40,964 nucleotides of DNA, from positions 1-40,964 of IMG/VR virus record IMGVR_UViG_3300037149_000045; one strand, 5' to 3'. Source of the DNA: a virus. Of the stretch, positions 23,405-32,400 are shown one piece after another. Numbering within the stretch: position 1 is the stretch's first letter; each line of letters starts with the position of its first letter. The position numbers and the translations under genes were made by a program. Under the pieces are notes generated by a model. It was given only the letters and a program-made list of their open reading frames with translations, searched no databases and had not been told where the DNA came from.

Positions 23405-23869
23405 ATGGCTGATTCAGTTATCGTAATGTGTTCTCTTCCTCATGGTTTAGTTTGTCGTCTTGCAAAAACAGGGCAGCGATTTAAATTGGATGGTGCTGCC
23501 CATTATTGCATTCCAAATAAAGATCGTAAGTTTAAGGGCACTCCATATGAGAATATGGTTCTTGATAGAAGTATTAATGTAGTTGATAAAGAACTTTGGG
23601 ATGCTTTTGTAATTCAGCAAAATGAATTATATAAAGATATTCCAGTTCCTAATACCGATCCAAATAATCCTGAATGTGGTTTTCCTCCCTTCATGAATAA
23701 AAGTATTACCTGGACTAAAAATGATCGAAGTTATGCTGCTTCTAAAGCCAAAGAATTAGAAGGAACTAAAAACGGTTTAGAACAAATTAATCCAGATAGA
23801 GTTAGGTCAATAGAACCCGATTCAAAAGATGGTAAAAAGAGAGATGACTCACCTGTCATCAGAATGTAA
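23405..23869 (+). CDS. Conserved virion-region protein of unknown function
   Basis: The product has 154 residues. The first half contains PHGLVCRLAKTGQRFKLDG, IPNKDRKFKGTPY and VDKELWDAFV. The second half is polar and ends SPVIRM. It lies between capsid and connector genes, where related phages have a small unassigned structural gene. No signal peptide or membrane helix is seen. AAAGGAG lies before the ATG. Involvement in the capsid or head completion is inferred from position only. Confidence 0.7.
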   Translation: MADSVIVMCSLPHGLVCRLAKTGQRFKLDGAAHYCIPNKDRKFKGTPYENMVLDRSINVVDKELWDAFVIQQNELYKDIPVPNTDPNNPECGFPPFMNKSITWTKNDRSYAASKAKELEGTKNGLEQINPDRVRSIEPDSKDGKKRDDSPVIRM

Positions 23870-23877
23870 AGGATGTA

Positions 23878-24300
23878 ATGAGTGTTGTTACTTTTAACCA
23901 AGGAATGTTTTTAAGTCGCTATCCAGAATTCACAAGGGTTAGTGCAAATCTTCAATCATGCTTTAACGAAGCTCAAATATATTGTAATAACACTAACAAT
24001 AGTCCGGTAATTGACACTAATTATCGGGCTTTATTGTTAAATATGTTAACTGCACATATAGCCTTTATCTATTTTGGTGCCAGTGATGAACCTGCAAGCC
24101 AGTTAGTAGGTCGTATAACAGATGCTAAACAAGGTAGTATTGAAGTTAAGTCTGAAATGTCTAAAAATATAAGCGATTATGAAGCTTGGTTTATGCAGAC
24201 TAAATATGGTGCTTCTTTTTGGCAAGCTTCTGCTGGTTTCCGTTCTTTCTTTTATGTTGGTCCTCCTCAACCAATTCCTACTTACGTGCCCAAAGGTTAG
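23878..24300 (+). CDS. DUF4054 head-tail connector protein
   Basis: The product has 140 residues. VTFNQGMFLSRYPEF at the start, MLTAHIAFIYFG in the middle, and GRITDAKQGSIEVKSE with YGASFWQASAGFR match the DUF4054 family from memory. These are head-completion or adaptor proteins bound under the portal. GGATGTAATG gives the start. It ends two bases before the next start, so head-neck genes are coupled. Confidence 0.85.
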   Translation: MSVVTFNQGMFLSRYPEFTRVSANLQSCFNEAQIYCNNTNNSPVIDTNYRALLLNMLTAHIAFIYFGASDEPASQLVGRITDAKQGSIEVKSEMSKNISDYEAWFMQTKYGASFWQASAGFRSFFYVGPPQPIPTYVPKG

Positions 24301-24302
24301 TT

Positions 24303-24746
24303 ATGGTTATGAAAGCACCCCAATTCGATAAATTAACTCATAAATTACGAGATATTGGTAAAAAAGCAGGAGCTAAATTAGAAATTGGTTTTTTAGAGGG
24401 TAGCACAGCAGGAGATAATGGAGAAAGTGCCGCAGAAATAGCTGCTTATCAAGAATATGGCACATCTAATATACCTGCTAGACCTTTCTTTTCTACTTGT
24501 GTTAATCAAAATCGTAAAAATTGGACTACACTTTTAGCACCAGCATTAAAAAATGCCAAGTTTGATGGAGAAAAAGCATTAGATATTATAGGAAATCAAG
24601 CCAAGGGTGATTTACAAGAGACTATGAGAGAATGGGATACTCCACCAAATGCCCCCTCTACTGTTAAGGCAAAAGGATTTAATGATCCACTTATAGATAC
24701 TGGTAATTTATTAGATGCGGTATCCTTTAAAGTAACTAAAAAATAG
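24303..24746 (+). CDS. Neck/tail-completion protein, HK97 gp10-like
   Basis: Start 24303 (or the ATG two codons on at 24309) is chosen because the preceding gene ends at 24300; a start at 24219 would overlap it heavily. About 147 residues. GAKLEIGFLEG, AYQEYGTSNIPARPFFS and PLIDTGNLLDAVSFKV are characteristic of the gp10-like tail-completion family, which joins the tail to the connector. The C-terminal LIDTGxL motif is well conserved. Confidence 0.8.
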   Translation: MVMKAPQFDKLTHKLRDIGKKAGAKLEIGFLEGSTAGDNGESAAEIAAYQEYGTSNIPARPFFSTCVNQNRKNWTTLLAPALKNAKFDGEKALDIIGNQAKGDLQETMREWDTPPNAPSTVKAKGFNDPLIDTGNLLDAVSFKVTKK

Positions 24747-24780
24747 GTGTGGTATAATATAATAAAAAGAAGGATATAAC

Positions 24781-25152
24781 ATGAACTTACAAAGTATAGC
24801 TTCCTCCTCAATAGCTTCTGTAAATGCTAATAGAATAGTTAATATAAGTATTTCAAATGGATATTCTGTAAATCCAGATGGAACTCAAATACCTAATTAT
24901 TTACCTTCCTATATCCAAAAAGCACAAGTTCAAGAATTAAGCTCTTCAGATTTACAACATATAAATGGACTTAATCTATCTGGAATAATTAGAAAAGTAT
25001 ATATAAATGGACAATTAAACACTGTAATAAGAAGTAGAGGATTAGGTGGAGATAAATTATATTTTGATGGCTTTACTTGGCTTGTAGTTCATATACTAGA
25101 AAGTTATGATGCTTGGTCCTGTGTAGTTATTAAACAACAATTGGATACCTAA
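24781..25152 (+). CDS. Small neck or head-closure protein
   Basis: The product has 123 residues. The N-terminal SIASVNANRIVNISI and IPNYLPSYIQKAQVQEL, with a C-terminal GGDKLYFDGFTWLVVHIL, resemble phage collar and head-closure proteins that follow gp10-like genes. AAGGATATAACATG sets the start. No membrane segment is present. Its exact place in the neck is uncertain because the family is short and divergent. Confidence 0.65.
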   Translation: MNLQSIASSSIASVNANRIVNISISNGYSVNPDGTQIPNYLPSYIQKAQVQELSSSDLQHINGLNLSGIIRKVYINGQLNTVIRSRGLGGDKLYFDGFTWLVVHILESYDAWSCVVIKQQLDT

Positions 25153-25155
25153 AAT

Positions 25156-25866
25156 ATGTATACTCTTTCAATTACAGATACTAATATCTTTACTGCTCTG
25201 TCTTCTTGGATACAGTCTGTTTTACCTGTGTCTCAAAATCAAGTTGTCAAAGAAATGATTAATAGGGTATCTACTCCAAAGCCACCTTATATACAATTAA
25301 ATCATCTAAATAAAACAAGATTAGCCACAACAACTAATACTTATGCCGATATATCTACTACAATAACAGGCTCTATTTCTGGCACAATTTTAACAATTAT
25401 ATCAGGAACTGGAATAATGCCCGGAATGTGGATAAGTGGTGAAGGAATTGCGTTAAATACCAATATATTATCAATTGGAGAAGCGACTAATACCTTTAAT
25501 TTAAATATTGATAATGGAACTATACCTTCTACTTCTGTATTTGGTTATTATAATGGTGAAACTTTACAAGATAGTATAGATTATGTTTTACAGATAGATT
25601 GTTATGGGGAAATTGGTTCAGATTGGATAAGTATGTTAGAGCTTGCCTATCGTTCTACACAGGCTGTTGATTTTTTCTCACCTTACCTCTTTGCTCCATT
25701 ATATAGTGAGGCTCCTGTTCATATTCCTTTTCTAAATAGAGAAGGTCAATGGGAAGAAAGATGGATAATGAGACTACATCTACAATATAATCCAACACTT
25801 ATTTCATACAATCAATCAGCAACTTCTTGTAAGATTGTTCTTGATAGAGTTCAAAATACTCAATAA
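25156..25866 (+). CDS. Neck terminator-like protein with inserted beta module
   Basis: The product has 236 residues. Flanking parts (IFTALSSWIQSVLP, then KPPYIQLNHLNKTRLATTTNTY and later YVLQIDCYGEIGSDWISML) match the phage neck terminator LIC_12616-like family, placed at the top of contractile tails. At residues 69-130 is an insert TITGSISGTILTIISGTGIM with GMWISGEGI and NTNILSIG, related to modules in the cement, sheath and baseplate J proteins. ATG 25156 is three bases after the preceding stop. Confidence 0.75.
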   Translation: MYTLSITDTNIFTALSSWIQSVLPVSQNQVVKEMINRVSTPKPPYIQLNHLNKTRLATTTNTYADISTTITGSISGTILTIISGTGIMPGMWISGEGIALNTNILSIGEATNTFNLNIDNGTIPSTSVFGYYNGETLQDSIDYVLQIDCYGEIGSDWISMLELAYRSTQAVDFFSPYLFAPLYSEAPVHIPFLNREGQWEERWIMRLHLQYNPTLISYNQSATSCKIVLDRVQNTQ

Positions 25867-25938
25867 TTTATTGAATAGAGACACTCAAATATAACTTACT
25901 ACTATATGAATAATTTTTTCTTAAAAGGATTAAAATAA

Positions 25939-27696
25939 ATGTCAACCATACCAGTTAATACACTTATTTCTGTGACTCCTTCAGTATTACAGGCAAGTGG
26001 TCAAGCATTAGCATTAAATGGTCTTATTCTTTCTGAATATGCCTATCTGCCTTTTGGTGCTCCTGTTAGTTTTCCTACATATGCCAGTGTAGCAGCTTAT
26101 TTTGGAGCAACTTCTTTGGAAGCAGAAATGGCCCAAGTTTATTTTAGTGGTTTTACTACTGCTACAATGCTTCCTACTGCTCTTCTTTTTAGTCGTTATC
26201 CAGTTTCTCCAATTGCTGCCTTTATTATAGGAGGCACTCAAGCTTCTCTAACTACTCTTGCTAATTTAAATGCTATTAAAGGTAGTTTAACTCTAACCAT
26301 TGATGGAACAGTATATACCTCTTCAGCTGATGTTTCAACTGTATTTGCTACTGCCACTTCTCCATCTTCTGCAGCCTCTTCTCTAACTTCTCTATTTACA
26401 TTTACAAGTGGAGCTACTGGAACTACTATTACTTGGTCTTCACAATATAATGCTTTTGTTGTAACTACTCCTACTGGAACTGGTCTTAATACAGTGGCCT
26501 ATGCTTCTGGCTCTGCTACCACTGCTTCTGCTTCTTCTGGTGGAACTTGCACTTTAACTGCCGGTTCTCCTGGTGTTATGACTCTTGTTAGTGCTCCTAC
26601 TTCTGGAACTATTACTTTAGGTTCTACACTTTCTGCTACTGGTGTTACTGGATCTGTTGTAATTTCTGCTCTTGCTTCAGGTGTTCTAAATACTCCTGGT
26701 TCTACTTATACTTTAACTGGTGGAACTACTTCTCTGGAAGCTACCACAATCTCCTTCTCTACTTCTGGTATTCCTATTGCTTTAAGTCAAGCTACTGGTG
26801 CAACTCTTTCACAGGGTTCAGCTAATGTTGATCCAGTAACTTTTATGGATACTCTACAGAATTACAACTCTGATTGGGCAGCTTTTACTAGTGCTTTTGA
26901 ACCTTCTTTAACCTTAAAAGAAGGATTTGCACAGTGGGTTAATGGAACTGATTTAGAATTTTTATATGTATGTTATGATACTGATATTACTGCGACTGAA
27001 AATCCTTCTAATTTTATAGGTTTTGGTAATTATTTAACGGTTAATGAAACTAATGGTGTTTGTGTAGTATATAAGGATCCCCTTGTAGCTGCCTTTGTAT
27101 TAGGAATGGCTGCTTCTACTAATTATAATGCTATTAATGGTCGTATTTCTTATGCCTATAGAACTGGTTCTGGTATAACTCCTTCAGTCACAGATGCTAT
27201 AAGTGCTGCCAATTTAATTACTAATGGATATAATTATTATGGGGCTTATGCCACTGCTGCTCAACCTTATAATATTTTCTATAATGGTCAGGTATCAGGA
27301 GAATTTAATTGGGTAGATAGTTATGTTAATCAGATTTGGCTTAATAGTAATCTTCAGCTTGCTCTAATAACTCTCTTTACCAGTGCTAATAGTTTACCCT
27401 ATAACAATATTGGTTATGGTTTAATTAAAGCTGCTTGTCAGAGTATTTTAACCCAGGCAGTATCAAATGGAGTTATTTCAAAGGGTGTGTCACTTTCATC
27501 TACACAAGCAGCTCTTGTAAATTCACAGGCTGGAACAAATATAGCTAATACTCTTTATTCTGCTGGTTATTATCTTCAGATATTAGATGCCACAGCTACT
27601 TCACGTGGAAATAGAACCACCCCTCCCTGCACTCTTTGGTATATGGATGGTGGAAGTATTAATACTCTAAATCTTGCCTCCATTGATATAGAATAA
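25939..27696 (+). CDS. Tail sheath protein (DUF3383) with inserted beta module
   Basis: The product has 585 residues, longer than many members. PVNTLISVTPSVLQASG, LPFGAPVSFPTYASVAAYFG and MAQVYFSGF are standard N-terminal DUF3383 blocks. The conserved C-terminal part includes FNWVDSYVNQIWLNSNLQ. It forms the contractile outer tube. An insertion at about residues 195-274 (GGTCTLTAGSPGVMTLVSAP, then ATGVTGSVVISALASG) has the same design as modules in other virion proteins. AAAGGATTAAAATAAATG sets the start. Confidence 0.9.
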   Translation: MSTIPVNTLISVTPSVLQASGQALALNGLILSEYAYLPFGAPVSFPTYASVAAYFGATSLEAEMAQVYFSGFTTATMLPTALLFSRYPVSPIAAFIIGGTQASLTTLANLNAIKGSLTLTIDGTVYTSSADVSTVFATATSPSSAASSLTSLFTFTSGATGTTITWSSQYNAFVVTTPTGTGLNTVAYASGSATTASASSGGTCTLTAGSPGVMTLVSAPTSGTITLGSTLSATGVTGSVVISALASGVLNTPGSTYTLTGGTTSLEATTISFSTSGIPIALSQATGATLSQGSANVDPVTFMDTLQNYNSDWAAFTSAFEPSLTLKEGFAQWVNGTDLEFLYVCYDTDITATENPSNFIGFGNYLTVNETNGVCVVYKDPLVAAFVLGMAASTNYNAINGRISYAYRTGSGITPSVTDAISAANLITNGYNYYGAYATAAQPYNIFYNGQVSGEFNWVDSYVNQIWLNSNLQLALITLFTSANSLPYNNIGYGLIKAACQSILTQAVSNGVISKGVSLSSTQAALVNSQAGTNIANTLYSAGYYLQILDATATSRGNRTTPPCTLWYMDGGSINTLNLASIDIE

Positions 27697-27757
27697 TAAG
27701 AATAACAGAAATAAATAATAAAAGATAGATATAAAATAATAACAGGAGTTTACTAAA

Positions 27758-28201
27758 ATGGCAATACCGATTCAATCAATTACCTCCATCAATTCAGTTC
27801 TGGCGATTCAGATTCCAGGAGTTTATGATTCTCCTGTTCAAATTTCCCGCTTTTCTGTAGATGATATGTTTGACCTAGATCCAGCAGCCCATGTAGAACA
27901 TCGTATGGGTGTTGATGGTCATCTGTCTGGGGGCTTTGTATATAAAGAACGAACTATGAAAGTTAAATTAGAGGCAGATTCTCCTTCCAGACAAATTTTT
28001 GATGACTGGTATTCTGGTATGGCCACTATAGGAAATGTTATCTTTGCCCAAGCTACTATAACAATGGCGGATAATGGTTCTGTATATACTCTTACTAATG
28101 GTCTTTTAACTTCTTATATGGATATGCCTGCTGCTAAACGAACTTTACAGCCTGTTGAATACACTATCGTTTGGGAAAGTGTTATTAAGAGTAATCTATA
28201 A
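27758..28201 (+). CDS. Tail tube protein
   Basis: The product has 147 residues and follows the sheath by 61 bases, the usual tube position. VDDMFDLDPAAHVEHRMGVD, LSGGFVYKERTMKVKL and TLQPVEYTIVWESV match the DUF3277-like phage tail protein family from memory, thought to form the inner tube. No signal peptide or unusual insertion is present. A strong AACAGGAG lies before the ATG. It is probably made in many copies. Confidence 0.8.
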   Translation: MAIPIQSITSINSVLAIQIPGVYDSPVQISRFSVDDMFDLDPAAHVEHRMGVDGHLSGGFVYKERTMKVKLEADSPSRQIFDDWYSGMATIGNVIFAQATITMADNGSVYTLTNGLLTSYMDMPAAKRTLQPVEYTIVWESVIKSNL

Positions 28202-28221
28202 TTACATTTTAGGGTAATAAC

Positions 28222-28680
28222 TTGAGAAAAACTAAATTAGTTACAATTGATGCTGAAAATCGTGATAAGGGAAAAACTTATCTTATTACTGAAATGGGTG
28301 CTGCTAAAGCTGAAAAATGGGCAATGAGGGCTCTATTAGCTCTCATGAAAAGTGGTATTGAAGTTCCAGAAGATGCTGCTCAACAAGGTATAGCTGGATT
28401 GGCCAATGTTAATTTATCTAGTTTGGGTTCTATTCCTTTTGAATTAGCTGAACCCCTACTTGATGAAATGATGGAGTGTGTTAAAATTGCTCCTGCTGCC
28501 ATGCCTCAAGGAAGAGCATTAATGGAAGAAGATATAGAAGAAATTAGCACCCGATTAAAATTAAGAAAAGAAGTATTAGATTTACATATTGGTTTTTTTT
28601 ACACTGGCAACCAATCAGAATCAGCAGCTATTCCGGCGAAGAAAATCTCGCGGAGTATCAAAATACAACCTCAAGAATAG
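28222..28680 (+). CDS. Tail assembly chaperone, short form (TTG start)
   Basis: The product has 152 residues. The frame begins at TTG 28222, with AGGGT nine bases upstream; no ATG lies near. KGKTYLITEMGAAKAEKWAMR and LLDEMMECVKI are typical of the chaperone in DUF3383 phages. It coats the tape measure during assembly. GGT TTT TTT TAC at 28591-28602 contains eight T residues, where a -1 shift opens the extended form. The zero-frame stop is TAG. Confidence 0.85.
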   Translation: MRKTKLVTIDAENRDKGKTYLITEMGAAKAEKWAMRALLALMKSGIEVPEDAAQQGIAGLANVNLSSLGSIPFELAEPLLDEMMECVKIAPAAMPQGRALMEEDIEEISTRLKLRKEVLDLHIGFFYTGNQSESAAIPAKKISRSIKIQPQE

Positions 28681-28832
28681 GGATTGTAATAAGTAAAAAA
28701 TTAGCAAGTCTTCAAGAGTTGCAGGAAATATACTCTCTTGAAGACTTGTTTCTTTTATTAGAAATTATACAGGTAGATAACTATAACGAATACTTGATTT
28801 ATAAGAGAAAGCAAGCAGCAAATCAAGACTAA
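28222..28832 (+). CDS. Tail assembly chaperone, -1 frameshift extended form
   Basis: The -1 frame is open from 28548 to TAA 28830-28832 and overlaps the short form. A shift on T8 (28593-28600) gives join(28222..28599,28599..28832), 203 residues. The extension contains LAEYQNTTSRIGI, ASLQELQEIYSLEDLFLLLE and DNYNEYLIYKRKQ, which resembles the C-terminal domain of G-T type chaperones; without a shift this frame has no good start. Lambda G/GT-like frameshifting is known in tailed phages. It lies directly before the tape measure gene. Confidence 0.75.
28593..28600 (+). promoter_or_regulatory. Slippery T8 site for programmed -1 frameshift
   Basis: Eight T residues in the codon context GGT TTT TTT TAC let two tRNA-Phe molecules slip back one base. 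This is the only long homopolymer in the 28548-28680 overlap of the two frames. No strong downstream hairpin was noticed by eye. Confidence 0.75.
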
Positions 28833-28882
28833 ATTACTTAATATACATGTTAAAAGATTAAAAGATTGAAGGAAATTAAATA

Positions 28883-30538
28883 ATGGCTACTATAGTTGAT
28901 ATACTAATTGCTGAACTTGATTTAGACCATAAAAAGTATGATGAAGGTTTAGAGAAGGCAGGAGAAAAGGGTAAAGAAACCTTTTCAGAGTTAGCTAAAG
29001 GAGCTCTTGAGTTCTTTGGAATTATGGCTTCTGCTGCCGGTATATATAAATTTATAGAATCTACTAATGCTGCTGCCCTTTCTGCTAAAAGATTGGCAGA
29101 TGAAGCACACACCTCTATGGAAGAAATAGAAGCCTTTAGAGGAGTAATAAAAGATGCTGGTGGAACTTCAGAAGAGGCTGATGCTGCTATTAAGGGTGTA
29201 GGAGAAGCTATAGCTGTTGTAGGGACCAAATTAAGAGGCGCAAAACAAGCAGAAATAGCCCTTGCCGCATTGGGGATTAGTAAGTCTCAAATTAAACAGG
29301 AAGATCCTACAGAACAGTTATCTACTATTGCTGCGGGTTTAAAAAATTTACATGACAAAGGACAGGATTTTAAAGCTATTAAATTGGGCGCTACTTTTGG
29401 TTTGTCAGAAGCTGTAGTTAGATCATTACAAGAAGGTGGAGAAGCTACTAAAAAAGCAATAGAGGAACAATTAAAATTAGGAGTGGCTCATGAACAAGAT
29501 GCAGAGAATGCCGAAAAATTAGAAAAGGGCATGAATCATCTTAAAACAACAATAACTGCTGCAGCTCTTCCTATAGTCGAAGTTATGGTTCCTGCTTTAA
29601 CTGCGGTTGCTAATGGTTTAATAAAAGTTGTTCAATGGATAGAAGGACACAAATCTATTGTTATAGATGCCTTACTTGCAATAGCTACTACCTTTACTGT
29701 TATAGGTATTAATGCTCTTATTGCTTCTGCTGCTACTTGGTCTTTGGCTGGAGCTCTTGCTGCTATTGGTGGACCTATTACATTAATTGTTATTGGAGTA
29801 GCTGCTTTAGGGGCTGCTATAGGTTGGGCATATGAAAAATGGAAAGAGTGGATGTCTGGAAGTAAGACCAGTTTAGATTCTTTCTTTAATTTCTTTAAGG
29901 TGATATGGGATAATATAAAAACAGTAGTAATGGATGTCTTTGTTACATTAAAAGATATAGTAATGACCTATTTAGATACTTGGAAACAGGCTTGGAATCT
30001 ATTAGTTGCCATTTTTACAGGTAATGGAGATAAGATTAAAGAAGCATGGTCTAAATTATGTGGTGATATTAACCGTATTTTATCAGAAGCATTAGTCTTA
30101 TTAATTTATGGAATATTAATTTTTTATTTTAGAGCCCAAAAAATATTTAAAGATATATGGTCAAGTTTTAAAACGAGTGCTGAAGCTCCTTTCATGTGGG
30201 TAGAAAATAAACTTAAAAATATAGGAAATATGCTAAAAGATTATTATTCTATTTTTGGAAAATTATTAACTGGTGATTTTAAAGGCTCAATTCAATCTGG
30301 TATTAAAGTAATAGGCGATATAAAGAATATTACTGGTTCTGGGGTTAATGCAGGACAAGCCCTATCACCTTCTATATCTAATAAAGCAGTTAATAATACT
30401 TCTCATAAGGAAGTTAATATACAGCAATTAAATGTTAATGCTCCTCAAGCTACTGATGCCTCTGGGATAGCTAATGGAATGCATGGAGCTATACAAAATC
30501 ATTCTCTTGTTGATCAAAGTGATGGAGGTTTATTCTAA
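28883..30538 (+). CDS. Tail tape measure protein
   Basis: The product has 551 residues, short for a tape measure. Helical N-terminus (LDLDHKKYDEGLEKAGEKGK) followed by Ala/Gly-rich helices. Strong hydrophobic segments at about residues 258-310 (IVIDALLAIATTFTVIGI, ITLIVIGVAALGAAIGW) and a Ser/Asn-rich end. Position after the chaperone is diagnostic. Tape length sets tail length; using the usual 0.15 nm per residue this would give a tail of about 80 nm. Its stop overlaps the next ATG (TAATG). Confidence 0.92.
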   Translation: MATIVDILIAELDLDHKKYDEGLEKAGEKGKETFSELAKGALEFFGIMASAAGIYKFIESTNAAALSAKRLADEAHTSMEEIEAFRGVIKDAGGTSEEADAAIKGVGEAIAVVGTKLRGAKQAEIALAALGISKSQIKQEDPTEQLSTIAAGLKNLHDKGQDFKAIKLGATFGLSEAVVRSLQEGGEATKKAIEEQLKLGVAHEQDAENAEKLEKGMNHLKTTITAAALPIVEVMVPALTAVANGLIKVVQWIEGHKSIVIDALLAIATTFTVIGINALIASAATWSLAGALAAIGGPITLIVIGVAALGAAIGWAYEKWKEWMSGSKTSLDSFFNFFKVIWDNIKTVVMDVFVTLKDIVMTYLDTWKQAWNLLVAIFTGNGDKIKEAWSKLCGDINRILSEALVLLIYGILIFYFRAQKIFKDIWSSFKTSAEAPFMWVENKLKNIGNMLKDYYSIFGKLLTGDFKGSIQSGIKVIGDIKNITGSGVNAGQALSPSISNKAVNNTSHKEVNIQQLNVNAPQATDASGIANGMHGAIQNHSLVDQSDGGLF

Positions 30539-31119
30539 TGGCAAATGGTTGGGGTATTTATTATGCGGTTGGTTCAAATGCAGGAAATCCAGGATCATTA
30601 GTTTTTAATGTAGACTCCTTTTCTGATTTAAAATATACGGGTTCATCAAAAGTCAGTGATTTTCCAGTAGAGCAGGGGTCATTTGCATCATATAACAAAG
30701 TTGTAGAACCTTTTAAAGTTAATATAACCTTAACTGCCAATGGAACAGATAAAACTATTCCCTTTTTAGCTCAATTGGAAATAGAAAAATCAGCTGCTAA
30801 TTTATATAATATAGTAACTCCTGCTATAACTTATATTAATGCTACTTTAGAGTCTTATGATTATAGCAGAACGGCAAGTAATGGTGTTTCTATGATTACT
30901 GCTGTTTTATCCTTTATTGAAATAAGACAAATAACTCCAGCATATACTACAATTGCTTTAAAAAATTCAAAGAATCCTACTTCTAAAGGAAAGACAATTC
31001 AAGGCAAATCACAAACACAGTCCCCCTCTTCTGCTAATTCAACTGGTTCTACTGCTGTTTCAGAACCATTAAGTTTAAGTAATGTAGCAGGAAGAGCTCA
31101 TGCTGCTGCTGGTGCTTAA
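30538..31119 (+). CDS. Baseplate Dit-like distal tail protein
   Basis: The product has 193 residues. VGSNAGNPGSLVFNVDSF and DFPVEQGSFASYNKVVEPF are typical of Dit-like N-terminal domains that cap the tube and nucleate the baseplate. Two thirds of the length is the domain; the C-terminal 50 residues are Ser/Gln/Thr-rich and low-complexity. The ATG overlaps the tape measure stop by one base. Confidence 0.8.
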   Translation: MANGWGIYYAVGSNAGNPGSLVFNVDSFSDLKYTGSSKVSDFPVEQGSFASYNKVVEPFKVNITLTANGTDKTIPFLAQLEIEKSAANLYNIVTPAITYINATLESYDYSRTASNGVSMITAVLSFIEIRQITPAYTTIALKNSKNPTSKGKTIQGKSQTQSPSSANSTGSTAVSEPLSLSNVAGRAHAAAGA

Positions 31120-31142
31120 TATAATAAAATATAGAGGTTATT

Positions 31143-31508
31143 ATGGTTAATAGTTTATTTATGGATTTAATAGTTAATGGAATTACAATATATACTGGAA
31201 TGCCTTGTGATAATTTAATAGGTATAGGTAATTATATTAGCTTTCCTTTTAATGGTATTCTTTATTTTAATGATAGTATGGATGGTGCTAATCCAACCTA
31301 TGATGGATTAGGATCAGAATATTTTTTATATTATTATCAAACAGGAGTAGATGTATTATTAGTTCCTCTTCAGGCAATTCCCTCACAACAATTTGATATA
31401 ACTTTGGGGGGACAAAGCTGCACTATTTCTTTATATACATGTCCTTATGCTCCTTCAACTACTTCTGGACAACTGTTACAGATTCCTAACTCCATATTAA
31501 ATGTTTAA
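31143..31508 (+). CDS. Baseplate plug-like protein
   Basis: The product has 121 residues. MDLIVNGITIYTGMPCDNL, then GILYFNDSMDGANPTYDGL and YFLYYYQTG match the small baseplate plug family I know from cyanophage Pam3-type baseplates. The plug sits between hub and spike. GAGGTT lies before the ATG. Genes on both sides are baseplate parts, which supports the call. Confidence 0.78.
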   Translation: MVNSLFMDLIVNGITIYTGMPCDNLIGIGNYISFPFNGILYFNDSMDGANPTYDGLGSEYFLYYYQTGVDVLLVPLQAIPSQQFDITLGGQSCTISLYTCPYAPSTTSGQLLQIPNSILNV

Positions 31509-31519
31509 AAGGTATAATA

Positions 31520-32398
31520 ATGTCTAATTTAACTTCCTATACCATTAAAGAATTACAGATAAATTTCACATTAGAGAGTGGAACTTTTGCTAATGGATCT
31601 AATACTTTATCTTTATCTGGATTAAGAGCCGAAGTTGAAATTGTTAAGGCAGGTCATCCAAGTAAAAATCAAGCTAAAATAAAAGTATTTGGTATGACAC
31701 AATCTGATATGAATAGTTTAACCACTTTACCAGCTAAATCTGAAAAACCATTAGCAATACATAAAAGTAGAATTAGTATTCTAGCGGGAGATACTACATC
31801 ACCATTAAAAGTGGCTTTTGGAGGAGAAATTAGTGGTGCATGGACTTCTTATGAAAGTTCTGACCAAATATATTTTCATGTTGAGGCTTTAGCTGGGTTT
31901 TATCCTGCTATTGCTCCTGCTTCACCTACAGGATATAATGGTGGAGTTTCTGTAGCAAATTTAATGTCAGGATTAGCTGCTCAAATGGGATATACCTTTG
32001 AAAATAATGGGGTTAATTCTTTTTTACATAATCAATATATTTCTGGTTCTTCTTATCAACAAGCTTCTCAAATTGCTGAAGCTGCTAATATAGAATTTGG
32101 TATAGATGATGATATATTATTTATTGCTCCAAGAGGTGTAGCAAGAAAGGGTACAAGTCCCGTAATTTCTCCTAATACTGGATTAAAAGGTTATCCTATA
32201 TTTGATAAAAAAGGATTAAAATTTACTTGTTTATATAATAATGGACTTAAATTAGGTGGATTAGTTACCATTTCAAATAGTGTAGTATCAGTAGCTAATG
32301 GAACTTGGAGAATTAATAAATTAGAGCATAAATTATCATCTTTAATGCCTAATGGAGCTTGGTTTTCACAAGTTAGTGCTTCTTGGGAAGGTAATTAA
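31520..32398 (+). CDS. Baseplate hub protein
   Basis: The product has 292 residues. Pattern KAGHPSKNQAKIKVFGM in the first third, ISGAWTSYESSDQIYFHVEA in the middle and GWLVTISN-like GGLVTISNSVVSVANGTWRI near the end match the hub family of short baseplates, the counterpart of T4 gp27 or P2 gpD. It attaches the spike to the tube. The start follows AAAAGGTATAATA. The spike gene begins three bases after its stop. Confidence 0.78.
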   Translation: MSNLTSYTIKELQINFTLESGTFANGSNTLSLSGLRAEVEIVKAGHPSKNQAKIKVFGMTQSDMNSLTTLPAKSEKPLAIHKSRISILAGDTTSPLKVAFGGEISGAWTSYESSDQIYFHVEALAGFYPAIAPASPTGYNGGVSVANLMSGLAAQMGYTFENNGVNSFLHNQYISGSSYQQASQIAEAANIEFGIDDDILFIAPRGVARKGTSPVISPNTGLKGYPIFDKKGLKFTCLYNNGLKLGGLVTISNSVVSVANGTWRINKLEHKLSSLMPNGAWFSQVSASWEGN

Positions 32399-32400
32399 TA

